The position numbers were made by a program, and so were the translations under genes. The notes beneath the pieces are model-generated. The model made no database searches, was not told the origin of the DNA, and saw only the letters and a list, made by a program, of their open reading frames with translations. Shown in pieces: positions 1 to 5,945 of a stretch of DNA of 7,633 bases (the first letter of the stretch is position 1; every line of letters begins with the position of its first letter). Origin of the DNA: Candidatus Zixiibacteriota bacterium (GTDB taxonomy: Bacteria; Zixibacteria; MSB-5A5; GN15; PGXB01); NCBI GenBank assembly GCA_030642025.1, contig DAOWOO010000057.1, forward strand, positions 1 through 7,633, in the 5' to 3' direction.

Positions 1-269
1 CGGCGCCGTCAAATATCGTTTCCGCTCCGATAATCGCCGAATGCCCGATTAATCTTGAGTGTGAAATCCGGCAATCGCATTTATTGGGTACGCACGAGAT
101 GTTCGTCGCTGAAATCGTGGCGGTGCATGCCGCCAGAGAATTAATTATGCCGGATGGTCGGATTGATATCGACCGGCTCAAACCGCTTGTCTATTGTACC
201 GTCGCCCGTGAATACCGGGGCGGGCTTACAAAAATTATGGGACGTTACGGCGACACTGCCAGGGAATAA
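1..269 (+). CDS. Flavin reductase-like (FMN-binding split barrel) domain protein, 3' end only
   Basis: Partial gene: the reading frame is open from base 3 to the TAA at 267-269 and gives about 88 C-terminal residues; the start lies upstream of the window. The visible part carries the pattern of the flavin-reductase-like FMN-binding family: a block reading ECPINLECEI, then LGTHEMFVAEIVAVHA (family members usually have LGSHDLFIGEVV-like sequence here), then a DGRIDIDRLKPLVY segment that normally precedes the C-terminal end. Relatives bind FMN non-covalently and either reduce free flavin with NAD(P)H or act as flavoprotein oxidoreductases; the substrate cannot be told from this fragment. The TTG at base 84 is an internal Leu codon, because the homologous pattern continues upstream of it. 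The gene is followed after only 8 nt by tgt, so the two may be co-transcribed. I am fairly sure of the family and unsure of the exact function. Confidence 0.8.
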   Translation, partial: APSNIVSAPIIAECPINLECEIRQSHLLGTHEMFVAEIVAVHAARELIMPDGRIDIDRLKPLVYCTVAREYRGGLTKIMGRYGDTARE

Positions 270-277
270 TTTATACA

Positions 278-1408
278 ATGCCCCAGTTTTCGTTTGAATC
301 GGTAAATATTGACAGTAATGCCCGGCGGGGAGTGGTGACGACTCCACACGGTAAAGTAAATACGCCGTCTTTCATGCCGGTGGGAACATCAGGAGCGGTG
401 AAGGCAATGACCGCCGAAGACCTGGAATCCTGCGGGGCGGAGATAATACTGGGCAATACCTATCATCTTTATTTGCGCCCCGGTGAAAAGCTGATTAAAG
501 AACAGGGCGGGCTGGCCCGGTTCACCGGATGGAATAAACCGATGCTGACCGATTCGGGAGGATTCCAGGTGTTTTCCATGCAGGAGCTCCTGAAAATAGA
601 TGACGAAGGAGCGACGTTCAAATCGCATCATGACGGTTCGTCGCATCGGTTTTATCCCGAAAAAGTAATTGAAATTGAGCGGGATATCGGCGCCGATATA
701 ATTATGTCATTCGACCAGTGTGTGCCATACCCTGCTGATCGAGAGCTGGCTTCGACTGCCGTAGCCAGAACTTATGACTGGGCGCAAAAAGGTCAAAATC
801 ATTTCAATAAACTTGACGAGGAAAATCCGACCGGAATAGCCCTGTTCGGAATCGTGCAGGGCTCAACCTATACTGACCTGAGAAAACTCTCGGCCGAGCA
901 GATAGTATCGCTTGATTTCCCCGGGTACGCTGTCGGCGGACTGGCGGTGGGCGAGTCAAAAAAAGAGATGGAGGATATGCTTGGGTGTACGATTCAGTTT
1001 CTTCCCGAAGACAAACCCCGCTATTTGATGGGGGTGGGGTATCCCGAGGATATTCTAATGGCTGTATCGTACGGGGTTGATATGTTCGATTGTGTTTTGC
1101 CGACTCGCAATGCTCGCACCGGGATGGTGTTTACATCGAAAGGGCCGCTGGTTTTTCGTAATGCCGAATATGCTCATGATGACGGCCCACTTGATCCCGA
1201 ATGCGACTGCCGGGTTTGCCGACGGTACAGCCGGGCCTACTTGAGGCATCTTTACAATCAGCATGAGATTACCGCGTTAGTACTGGCAACATATCACTCG
1301 ACTTATTTCTTTCAGAATTTAATGCGGGGGATTCGTTCCTCAATTGAGATCGGCGAGTTTGATTTGTTCAAAAAGGAATTTCTTGCAGGGTACTTACAGG
1401 GGAATTAG
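278..1408 (+). CDS. tgt: Queuine/preQ1 tRNA-ribosyltransferase (tRNA-guanine transglycosylase)
   Basis: Complete 376-residue protein, the usual bacterial Tgt length. The enzyme swaps guanine 34 in the anticodon of GUN tRNAs (Asp, Asn, His, Tyr) for the queuosine precursor preQ1, acting in the cytoplasm on a TIM-barrel fold. Visible hallmarks are the DSGGFQV motif with the general acid/base Asp92, the base-recognition segment SFDQC with Asp146 and Cys148, the GGLAVGE loop at 220-226, and the nucleophile Asp271 in FDCVLPTRNARTG. The zinc site is complete: Cys309, Cys311, Cys314 (CDCRVC) and His340. The ATG at 278 gives the normal N-terminus (the first strand, then HGKVNTPSFMPVGT), although no good Shine-Dalgarno precedes it, so expression may depend on the flavin-reductase-like gene ending 8 nt upstream. 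Its last 15 bp overlap the end of the convergent minus-strand gene. No queA, yajC or secD, frequent tgt neighbours, are in view. Confidence 0.98.
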   Translation: MPQFSFESVNIDSNARRGVVTTPHGKVNTPSFMPVGTSGAVKAMTAEDLESCGAEIILGNTYHLYLRPGEKLIKEQGGLARFTGWNKPMLTDSGGFQVFSMQELLKIDDEGATFKSHHDGSSHRFYPEKVIEIERDIGADIIMSFDQCVPYPADRELASTAVARTYDWAQKGQNHFNKLDEENPTGIALFGIVQGSTYTDLRKLSAEQIVSLDFPGYAVGGLAVGESKKEMEDMLGCTIQFLPEDKPRYLMGVGYPEDILMAVSYGVDMFDCVLPTRNARTGMVFTSKGPLVFRNAEYAHDDGPLDPECDCRVCRRYSRAYLRHLYNQHEITALVLATYHSTYFFQNLMRGIRSSIEIGEFDLFKKEFLAGYLQGN

Positions 1409-2026
1409 ATAACCTGTTTTCACCCAGAAAGTGGTGACTTTTGATTCTCTGAAGACCTCGGCGAATTTCCGGTCGGGCCTGGTGATTAAAAATGTAAAAT
1501 CGGGCCGGGTTTCCTGAAAGCCGAATTCCAGTGAATATTTTTCCCGGTAGCGACCGCCGAGAATGAACCGATACCCCCAGCCGCCGCTCATATCAATACC
1601 GACCAGGTTTCCGCTTTCAAATAGTGAATCAACTTCAATATTATCGAAGTAAAACATATCAATCTGATCGGGACTGAATTTGCTGAAGCTTTTCACTACC
1701 CCGAGACCGAGATATATGAAGTATTCATTACGTCCCCGGTAGGCAAGTGCCTCAAAAGCGAGTTCGGTCGATTTCAGAGTACCGTTGGGGAACTCGCGGC
1801 CGATGATATCGGAAAACCCGTAATCGCCAGATAATCTGACTACCAGCGGATGGGTTATAAGATACTCGATTTTGCCCCCGGCTGTGAAACCCGGCTGGGT
1901 GACATTGCCTCCGGAGGTGGCCCCGATTGTGAAATGTAAATTGATATCATTCAAGGTGTCCTGCGGCACCGGGGTCTTGGATACCATCGGTGAAAGAAGA
2001 AACAAAACGGCAAACAATGTATTCAT
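1394..2026 (-). CDS. Unrecognised exported protein, predicted small outer-membrane beta-barrel
   Basis: I do not recognise a named family. With the chosen start the product is 210 residues. It begins with a hydrophobic segment, MNTLFAVLFLLSPMV, that could be a signal peptide although it lacks the usual early Lys/Arg. The rest consists of alternating polar/hydrophobic stretches rich in Gly, Tyr and Phe, such as GGKIEYLITHPLVVRLSGDYGFS (about 50-72), NEYFIYLGLGVV (100-111), GGWGYRFILGGRYREKYSLEFGF (148-170) and TTFWVKTGYL (198-207). That pattern is typical of 8-strand outer-membrane barrels of the OmpA/OMP_b-brl type. The C-terminus ends in Ile-Pro-Leu rather than a terminal Phe, which weakens the case. 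An ATG nine bases earlier (2035) would add Met-Ile-Asp, but the GAGAGG at 2036-2041 would then touch the start codon; the ATG at 2026 has proper spacing. The gene is divergent from the next exported-protein gene and convergent with tgt, overlapping it by 15 bp. Function unknown. Confidence 0.75.
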   Translation of the reverse strand: MNTLFAVLFLLSPMVSKTPVPQDTLNDINLHFTIGATSGGNVTQPGFTAGGKIEYLITHPLVVRLSGDYGFSDIIGREFPNGTLKSTELAFEALAYRGRNEYFIYLGLGVVKSFSKFSPDQIDMFYFDNIEVDSLFESGNLVGIDMSGGWGYRFILGGRYREKYSLEFGFQETRPDFTFLITRPDRKFAEVFRESKVTTFWVKTGYLIPL

Positions 2027-2035
2027 ATCAATCAT

Positions 2036-2041
2036 CCTCTC
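2036..2041 (-). promoter_or_regulatory. Ribosome binding site deciding the start of the minus-strand gene
   Basis: Read on the minus strand this is GAGAGG. It directly abuts the ATG ending at 2035 (no spacer) but stands 9 nt before the ATG at 2026-2024. The second spacing is functional and the first is not, so translation should begin at 2026, where the hydrophobic signal-like segment also begins. This is one of the few recognisable Shine-Dalgarno sequences in the window. Confidence 0.55.
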
Positions 2042-2069
2042 AGGCTATGGTATCGTATTGTTTTAAAAT

Positions 2070-2098
2070 AACATATTATCCTGATTTACAAACGTAAA
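2070..2098 (-). promoter_or_regulatory. Candidate sigma70-type promoter for the minus-strand exported protein
   Basis: On the minus strand a TTTACG box (2098-2093) is followed after 17 nt by TATGTT (2075-2070). Each matches the sigma70 consensus at 4 of 6 positions. Transcription would start near 2063 and leave a leader of roughly 37 nt that includes the GAGAGG site. The region is AT-rich, so chance matches are likely, and promoter rules in this lineage are unknown; Bacteroidetes-type promoters differ. Confidence 0.3.
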
Positions 2099-2130
2099 AC
2101 CCTGGTCTTTTGTGGCATAAAACAAAATAT

Positions 2131-2159
2131 TTCTGGCTTTTGGGAGGAATATATATAGT
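2131..2159 (+). promoter_or_regulatory. Candidate promoter for the plus-strand envelope gene cluster
   Basis: A good -10-like TATAGT (2154-2159, 5 of 6 to consensus) lies 17 nt after a poor -35-like TTCTGG (2131-2136). It sits in the AT-rich divergent region and would start transcripts only about 13 nt before the ATG at 2179, leaving a very short leader. In that case the purine-rich GGGAGGA at 2142-2148 would lie inside the promoter and could not serve as a ribosome binding site. No other candidate upstream of the six-gene plus-strand run looked better. Confidence 0.25.
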
Positions 2160-2178
2160 ATGCTAATGACCGTATATT

Positions 2179-2838
2179 ATGAAAGCAATACAGTACATAA
2201 TTCTGGCCGCTGTCTTAGTAATCGGGTCGACAGTTGATGCCGATGACGACGACCTGCCCACTCTGGAATATTACATTACCCGGGTCGACTCGGTGCTGGC
2301 ATTAAAATATCTTTTCAATGATATACCGGATTTCTCCGTGACTATCGAGTCGAACTATTATCGGACCAACTATCGCGCGGAAATAGATAAATCTGATACC
2401 GCCGCCTGGAGAGTTAGCTATACAGGCGGAAAAGCAGTTAATGTTACCATTATCGATTCAGTCGGAGAAATAAAGAATACTCTGCCCGATGATTTCGCTA
2501 TCCAGCCACTCTGGAATGAATCTTATCATTATTATTTTTATCCCAATGATCCCGGCGTCGGCCGTCTGTCAATCGGGTTTGAATCTCCGGAACCTGCCCG
2601 GGGCGGTCTCATATCCGGTTTCTTTTCATTCGACCGCGACAGTTACTATCTTCAGACAGTAACCCTTTATTATGTCGAGGTTAACGATGCCGATCATCTG
2701 TCACGGGTGTATCATTTCACTGTCGTTGATTCCCTGCCAGTCCTCTCGGAACTTGAAATTCACCGGAAAAAGGGTATATTGACCGGGAGTAAGTATTACA
2801 GAGAGACCCTTCGTTTTTCCGATTATGATATTCGGTAG
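2179..2838 (+). CDS. Unrecognised secreted/periplasmic protein with signal peptide
   Basis: 219 residues, no family recognised with confidence. Residues 1-21 form a classical Sec signal peptide: Lys2, a hydrophobic core IQYIILAAVLVIGST, and a likely cleavage after Val-Asp-Ala (19-21), followed by an acidic start DDDD. The mature part is rich in Tyr, Asp and beta-prone stretches, with no Cys and no further membrane segment, so a soluble beta-rich periplasmic or surface protein is likely. The end (about 172-219: a strand with VVDSLPVLSELEIH, then a Gly-containing turn, then YRETLRFSDYDIR) faintly resembles the LolA/RseB-like fold, whose members often end in a FSDY-like strand; this is a weak impression. 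No Shine-Dalgarno lies at proper distance from the ATG, and an in-frame stop at 2167-2169 excludes longer starts. uppS follows after 48 nt with no visible terminator, so it may head the cluster. Confidence 0.75.
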   Translation: MKAIQYIILAAVLVIGSTVDADDDDLPTLEYYITRVDSVLALKYLFNDIPDFSVTIESNYYRTNYRAEIDKSDTAAWRVSYTGGKAVNVTIIDSVGEIKNTLPDDFAIQPLWNESYHYYFYPNDPGVGRLSIGFESPEPARGGLISGFFSFDRDSYYLQTVTLYYVEVNDADHLSRVYHFTVVDSLPVLSELEIHRKKGILTGSKYYRETLRFSDYDIR

Positions 2839-2886
2839 ATATAATTCCTTGCTCTCGGCACCCGGTACTTCTATACTACTTTTCCA

Positions 2887-3630
2887 ATGACTGAAAAGGC
2901 TGAAAAACTGAAGAAGAATATCGATAAACGTCGTCTGCCGATTCATGTGGCGATAATAATGGACGGCAACGGCCGCTGGGCCAAAAAGCGTGATCTTCCG
3001 CGAACCGCCGGTCACGAGGCGGGTGTCGATGCGGTCAGGGAAGTGGTTCGGGCCGCCTCTGAAATTGGCATAAAATATCTTACACTTTACACATTTTCGG
3101 TGGAGAATTGGAAACGTCCGCGTGAGGAAGTGGCCGCTCTGATGCGTCTTCTATCACATACAACTCGCCGTGAAATCGACGAACTGAACCGGAATAATGT
3201 AAAACTCATCACTACCGGGCGAATCGACGAGTTTTCCCTGTCACGGCGCAAAGCCCTGTCACTGGGCAGGGATAAAACAAAGAACAATACCGGCCTGGTT
3301 CTGAACCTGGCGTTGAATTACGGCGGCCGAACCGAAATTGTCGATGCTGTTCGCGCCATTGCCCTGGCGGTACACTCCGGCCATATTCGGCCGGGCGAAA
3401 TCAATGAAGCTCTTTTTTCCGATTATCTTTACACGGTCGGCCTGCCTGATCCGGATCTGTTGATACGAACATCAGGCGAAATGCGTATATCAAATTTTCT
3501 TCTCTGGCAGACCAGTTATACGGAAATGTATGTTACCGATATTCTCTGGCCGGATTTCGGCCGTTCTGATCTTTTTAAGGCGATAATTGAATTCCAGAAA
3601 CGGGAACGACGTTTCGGTAAAGTGAAATAA
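2887..3630 (+). CDS. uppS: Isoprenyl transferase (undecaprenyl diphosphate synthase type)
   Basis: 247 residues, the usual length for cis-prenyltransferases. The enzyme condenses isopentenyl diphosphate units in cis onto farnesyl diphosphate to give the C55-type carrier lipid used for peptidoglycan and surface glycan assembly; it is cytoplasmic and membrane-associated. Visible motifs are HVAIIMDGNGRWAKK with the catalytic Asp26 and the diphosphate-binding Gly/Arg/Trp, TLYTFSVENWKRP, NNTGLVLNLALNYGGR, and the C-terminal LLIRTSGEMRISNFLLWQ with substrate-binding arginines, followed by WPDF and the RERRFG tail. TSGE in place of the TGGE of E. coli is a common natural variant. The chain length made cannot be read from sequence. 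ATG 2887 is the first start after an in-frame stop at 2842-2844; no clear Shine-Dalgarno is present. cdsA follows after 1 nt, the widespread uppS-cdsA pairing, which supports both calls. Confidence 0.97.
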   Translation: MTEKAEKLKKNIDKRRLPIHVAIIMDGNGRWAKKRDLPRTAGHEAGVDAVREVVRAASEIGIKYLTLYTFSVENWKRPREEVAALMRLLSHTTRREIDELNRNNVKLITTGRIDEFSLSRRKALSLGRDKTKNNTGLVLNLALNYGGRTEIVDAVRAIALAVHSGHIRPGEINEALFSDYLYTVGLPDPDLLIRTSGEMRISNFLLWQTSYTEMYVTDILWPDFGRSDLFKAIIEFQKRERRFGKVK

Positions 3631-3631
3631 T

Positions 3632-4447
3632 ATGAGCAGAAATCTTGTATTAAGAATAATTGTGGCGGCGATATTCTGCCCGGCCATAATTTATATAGGT
3701 TACCTGGGCGGTTATGCTTTAAAGGGAATGCTGCTGTTATTCGCCATTATCGGTATGGGTGAGTATCTCTGGAATATCAAACTTAAGCCCTCTTCGCCGC
3801 TTTACTGGCTGGCCATTTTGTTTACGGTCGGTACTGCCGCGGCGACGATGGAAATCGGCTTCAGTGCCGGATTTATTCTTTTGAGTGGCTTTTTTGTCTG
3901 TGCCGGTATGTACCTGGCTGTAAAGAATGAATCTCCGGAAAAGCTCTTTAACGGGTGCGCTGTTTTATTCTGGGGAGTGGCCTATATCGGACTTTTGTAT
4001 CCCTATGTTTATTATGTAAGGTCATTATCAATTGAATCCGGAGGACATTGGCTGTTGTTTTTATTCGGGACTCTCTGGCTTTCGGACACCCTGGCCATGG
4101 GGGTGGGCAAGAACCTGGGTAAGCATAAACTGGCGCCGACCGTTTCACCCAATAAAACGGTTGAGGGTTTTTTCGGTGGTATTTTCGGCGGCATTATTGT
4201 TGCGTTGATTATGAAATTATGGCTGTTGCCGGAAATTTCGCCGGTATTTTTGGTCATTGCCGGTTTGATAGTCTCAATTGTCGGTCAACTGGGAGACCTG
4301 GTTGAATCAATGTGGAAACGTTCGCACGGCGTTAAGGATTCATCGGCCATTATCCCCGGCCATGGCGGTGTTCTTGATCGTTTCGATTCATTGTTATTTG
4401 CCGCACCCGCGTTGTACTGGTTTTTGAAATATGTTGTTTATGGTTAG
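3632..4447 (+). CDS. cdsA: Phosphatidate cytidylyltransferase (CDP-diglyceride synthase)
   Basis: 271 residues, a typical CdsA length. This inner-membrane enzyme makes CDP-diacylglycerol from phosphatidate and CTP, the branch-point precursor of bacterial phospholipids. The family signature is intact near the C-terminus (226-252): S-M-W-K-R, then K-D-S, then IPGHGGVLDRFDS, with the metal-binding and catalytic aspartates Asp249 and Asp252. Upstream are LSDTLAMGVGKNLGKHK (150-166), SPNKTVEGFFGG (172-183) and QLGDLVES (219-226), all expected in the family. The protein has about eight hydrophobic segments. It starts 1 nt after the uppS stop with only a weak purine stretch ahead, and its stop codon is directly followed by the next ATG, so uppS, cdsA and the UbiA-family gene are almost certainly translated from one message. 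The dxr and rseP genes that often follow uppS-cdsA in other bacteria are absent here. Confidence 0.97.
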   Translation: MSRNLVLRIIVAAIFCPAIIYIGYLGGYALKGMLLLFAIIGMGEYLWNIKLKPSSPLYWLAILFTVGTAAATMEIGFSAGFILLSGFFVCAGMYLAVKNESPEKLFNGCAVLFWGVAYIGLLYPYVYYVRSLSIESGGHWLLFLFGTLWLSDTLAMGVGKNLGKHKLAPTVSPNKTVEGFFGGIFGGIIVALIMKLWLLPEISPVFLVIAGLIVSIVGQLGDLVESMWKRSHGVKDSSAIIPGHGGVLDRFDSLLFAAPALYWFLKYVVYG

Positions 4448-5359
4448 ATGGTGGAAACGGTGAAGATACTCGATTTCTTCTTTGCCGCCCGCCCGATGCT
4501 GCACCTTCCGATCTGGTCAGTTTATTTAGTATCATTCCATGAGGCTTTTCCCGAAACGGCCGTTGCCGGTCAGCCCTTGCTGATACTTGCGGCGCTCAGC
4601 CTGGCGGGAGCCGGATCATATTACCTGAACCAGATTTTTGATTATCGATCTGATTTTATTAATCAGAAACTCGGTTTTCTCCAGAGGGGCTACATCCGCC
4701 GCCTGGATATGATAATCGCCTACCTGCTGTCTACGTCAACAGCCCTGGCAATCGGCTATTTTTCCGGCGATATGGCAGCCAGAGTGATAATCTTGCTCTG
4801 CCTCCTCGGTTTTTCTTACTCGGCGCCGCCATTGCGGCTGAAAGATCGTCCGGTCGGCGGCCTTCTGGCCAATGCAATCGGATTCGGGCTTTTGATCCCG
4901 ATGGTGGTTCCGCTGGAGTTGCCGGAGTTTACATGGGAGAGGATGCTTGTCCCCGGTTATTTCTTTCTTACCGTTGCCGCCGTATATCTGTTGACCGTTA
5001 TTCCTGATCGTGAGGGAGATATTCTCGACGGAAAAAATACACTGGCGGCAATTTTTGGTGACAGGGTTTTAATCGGCATTGCTCTTTTATTACTCGTCTT
5101 ATCCTCAATTGATGCTTATCTGCTGGATCATATTATGCTTATGGGGATAAGTTTTGCTTCGATTGTACTCTTCCTGATTGCCTTTGTCATAAACCGTGAG
5201 CCGCTGATTCTTCTGGCCTGCAAACTGCCGATTTTTCTTCTTTCGCTTCTGGCCGGGTATTACTATCCGGCCTACCTCGGTTTTATTATTGTTTTATTGA
5301 TTGTCACCCGACTATACTATAGAAGGAGATTTGGAATTATATATCCGAGGTTGAATTGA
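4448..5359 (+). CDS. UbiA-family membrane prenyltransferase, substrate unknown
   Basis: 303 residues with about nine hydrophobic helices, matching the UbiA superfamily of intramembrane aromatic/lipid prenyltransferases. The first Asp-rich motif is N61-QIF-D65-YRS-D69 (NxxxDxxxD), the second is D187-REG-D191 followed by GKNTLAAIFGD, and the inter-motif loop YSAPPLRLKDRP (124-135) is also characteristic; an ARP near residue 15 fits the N-terminal helix. Both motifs bind Mg2+ and the prenyl diphosphate, so the enzyme looks catalytically intact. The segment after the first motif reads NQKLGFLQRGYI instead of the common RP-x-x-SG-x-I pattern of ubiquinone, menaquinone and heme enzymes, so I do not assign ubiA, menA or cyoE. 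The acceptor is unknown; quinone, lipid glycerol-phosphate or a sugar-phosphate are all possible. The ATG follows the cdsA stop with no gap, and the end overlaps the NlpC/P60 lipoprotein gene by 4 bp, suggesting a role in envelope lipid metabolism. Confidence 0.9.
   Translation: MVETVKILDFFFAARPMLHLPIWSVYLVSFHEAFPETAVAGQPLLILAALSLAGAGSYYLNQIFDYRSDFINQKLGFLQRGYIRRLDMIIAYLLSTSTALAIGYFSGDMAARVIILLCLLGFSYSAPPLRLKDRPVGGLLANAIGFGLLIPMVVPLELPEFTWERMLVPGYFFLTVAAVYLLTVIPDREGDILDGKNTLAAIFGDRVLIGIALLLLVLSSIDAYLLDHIMLMGISFASIVLFLIAFVINREPLILLACKLPIFLLSLLAGYYYPAYLGFIIVLLIVTRLYYRRRFGIIYPRLN
5347..5350 (+). promoter_or_regulatory. Ribosome binding site for the TTG-started lipoprotein gene
   Basis: GAGG, 5 nt before the TTG at 5356 and inside the last codons of the UbiA-family gene. 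No ATG or GTG start exists in this frame before the signal peptide, so this site supports the TTG start within the TTGA stop/start overlap and suggests translational coupling. Confidence 0.5.
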
Positions 5360-5901
5360 TAAGGGCGATTGCCGTTTCTATTCTTGTTTTACTATTTCTG
5401 GCCGGTTGTCAGGTTAATCCCCGCTACCGTACCGGCGGCCCGACCGTTGCAGGCGAGGAACAAAAAGCCCTCGATAATGATGAACACACCCGCGACAGGA
5501 AATACGGCCAATCTGAAAAAACAAGCACGGCTGAACTGGAAAGACTGGGCCGGATAATTCAGTCATACCTGGGAATACCCTACGCCGGGTCATCGCCGTA
5601 TGATAAAGGACTCGACTGCAGTCAGTTTACGCGACTTGTGTATGAAAAGTACAACCGTACCGCGCTTCCTCGGACCGCCCGGGATCAGTACAAAGCCGGG
5701 CGCAAGGTGGCGCCGGGGCGGCTTCAGTATGGCGACCTGCTGTTTTTCAAAACCAACGGCAACAGCATTTCGCATGTCGGCATTTATGTCGGGTATGGTG
5801 AGTTCACTCATGCCTCGTCGTCTGGTGGCGTTATAATTTCAAGTCTCAATGAGAAATACTGGAAAAAACGGTACGCCGGCGCCCGGCGAATACTCCCCTG
5901 A
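5356..5901 (+). CDS. NlpC/P60-family lipoprotein, probable peptidoglycan endopeptidase (Spr/MepS-like)
   Basis: 181 residues starting with TTG, which overlaps the preceding stop as TTGA. Residues 1-17 are a lipoprotein signal peptide (Arg3, core VSILVLLF) with lipobox L15-A-G-C18, so Cys18 should be lipidated and the protein anchored in the outer or inner membrane facing the periplasm. Residues about 19-58 form a polar linker. The catalytic domain spans about 60-181: Cys88 in LDCSQFTRLVY is the nucleophile, His140 in SHVGIYVG and His152 in FTHASSSGGV complete the Cys-His-His triad, and RTARDQ and YGDLLFF are typical intervening motifs. Such enzymes cut peptide bonds in peptidoglycan stems or crosslinks; Spr/MepS of E. 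coli is the closest type in size and layout, though orthology is not shown. It lies at the end of a lipid/cell-wall gene run, consistent with an envelope role. uvrC starts 44 nt downstream. Confidence 0.93.
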   Translation: MIRAIAVSILVLLFLAGCQVNPRYRTGGPTVAGEEQKALDNDEHTRDRKYGQSEKTSTAELERLGRIIQSYLGIPYAGSSPYDKGLDCSQFTRLVYEKYNRTALPRTARDQYKAGRKVAPGRLQYGDLLFFKTNGNSISHVGIYVGYGEFTHASSSGGVIISSLNEKYWKKRYAGARRILP

Positions 5902-5945
5902 AAGAAACGGTTTCCAATCCGCCGGGTATCAATTATGATATCGCC

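Noticed and set aside
1872..2066. Plus-strand 64-codon frame over the start of the minus-strand barrel gene
   Set aside because: It lies opposite a better-supported coding frame with signal-like N-terminus and ribosome binding site; the translation looks like a shadow.
3457..3500. TSGE instead of TGGE in the UppS substrate-binding motif, considered as an unusual enzyme variant
   Set aside because: TSGE is a common natural form in functional cis-prenyltransferases, for example in actinobacteria.
5321..5330. Very strong Shine-Dalgarno-like AGAAGGAGAT followed by a TTG at 5331
   Set aside because: It encodes an Arg-rich stretch near the end of the UbiA-family protein; the TTG at 5331 opens only seven codons before a stop, and the site is too far (25 nt) from the real TTG start at 5356.
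5904..5914. Perfect inverted repeat GAAAC-G-GTTTC between the lipoprotein gene and uvrC, considered as a terminator
   Set aside because: The loop would be a single base and no T-run follows; five-base arms of this kind are common by chance.
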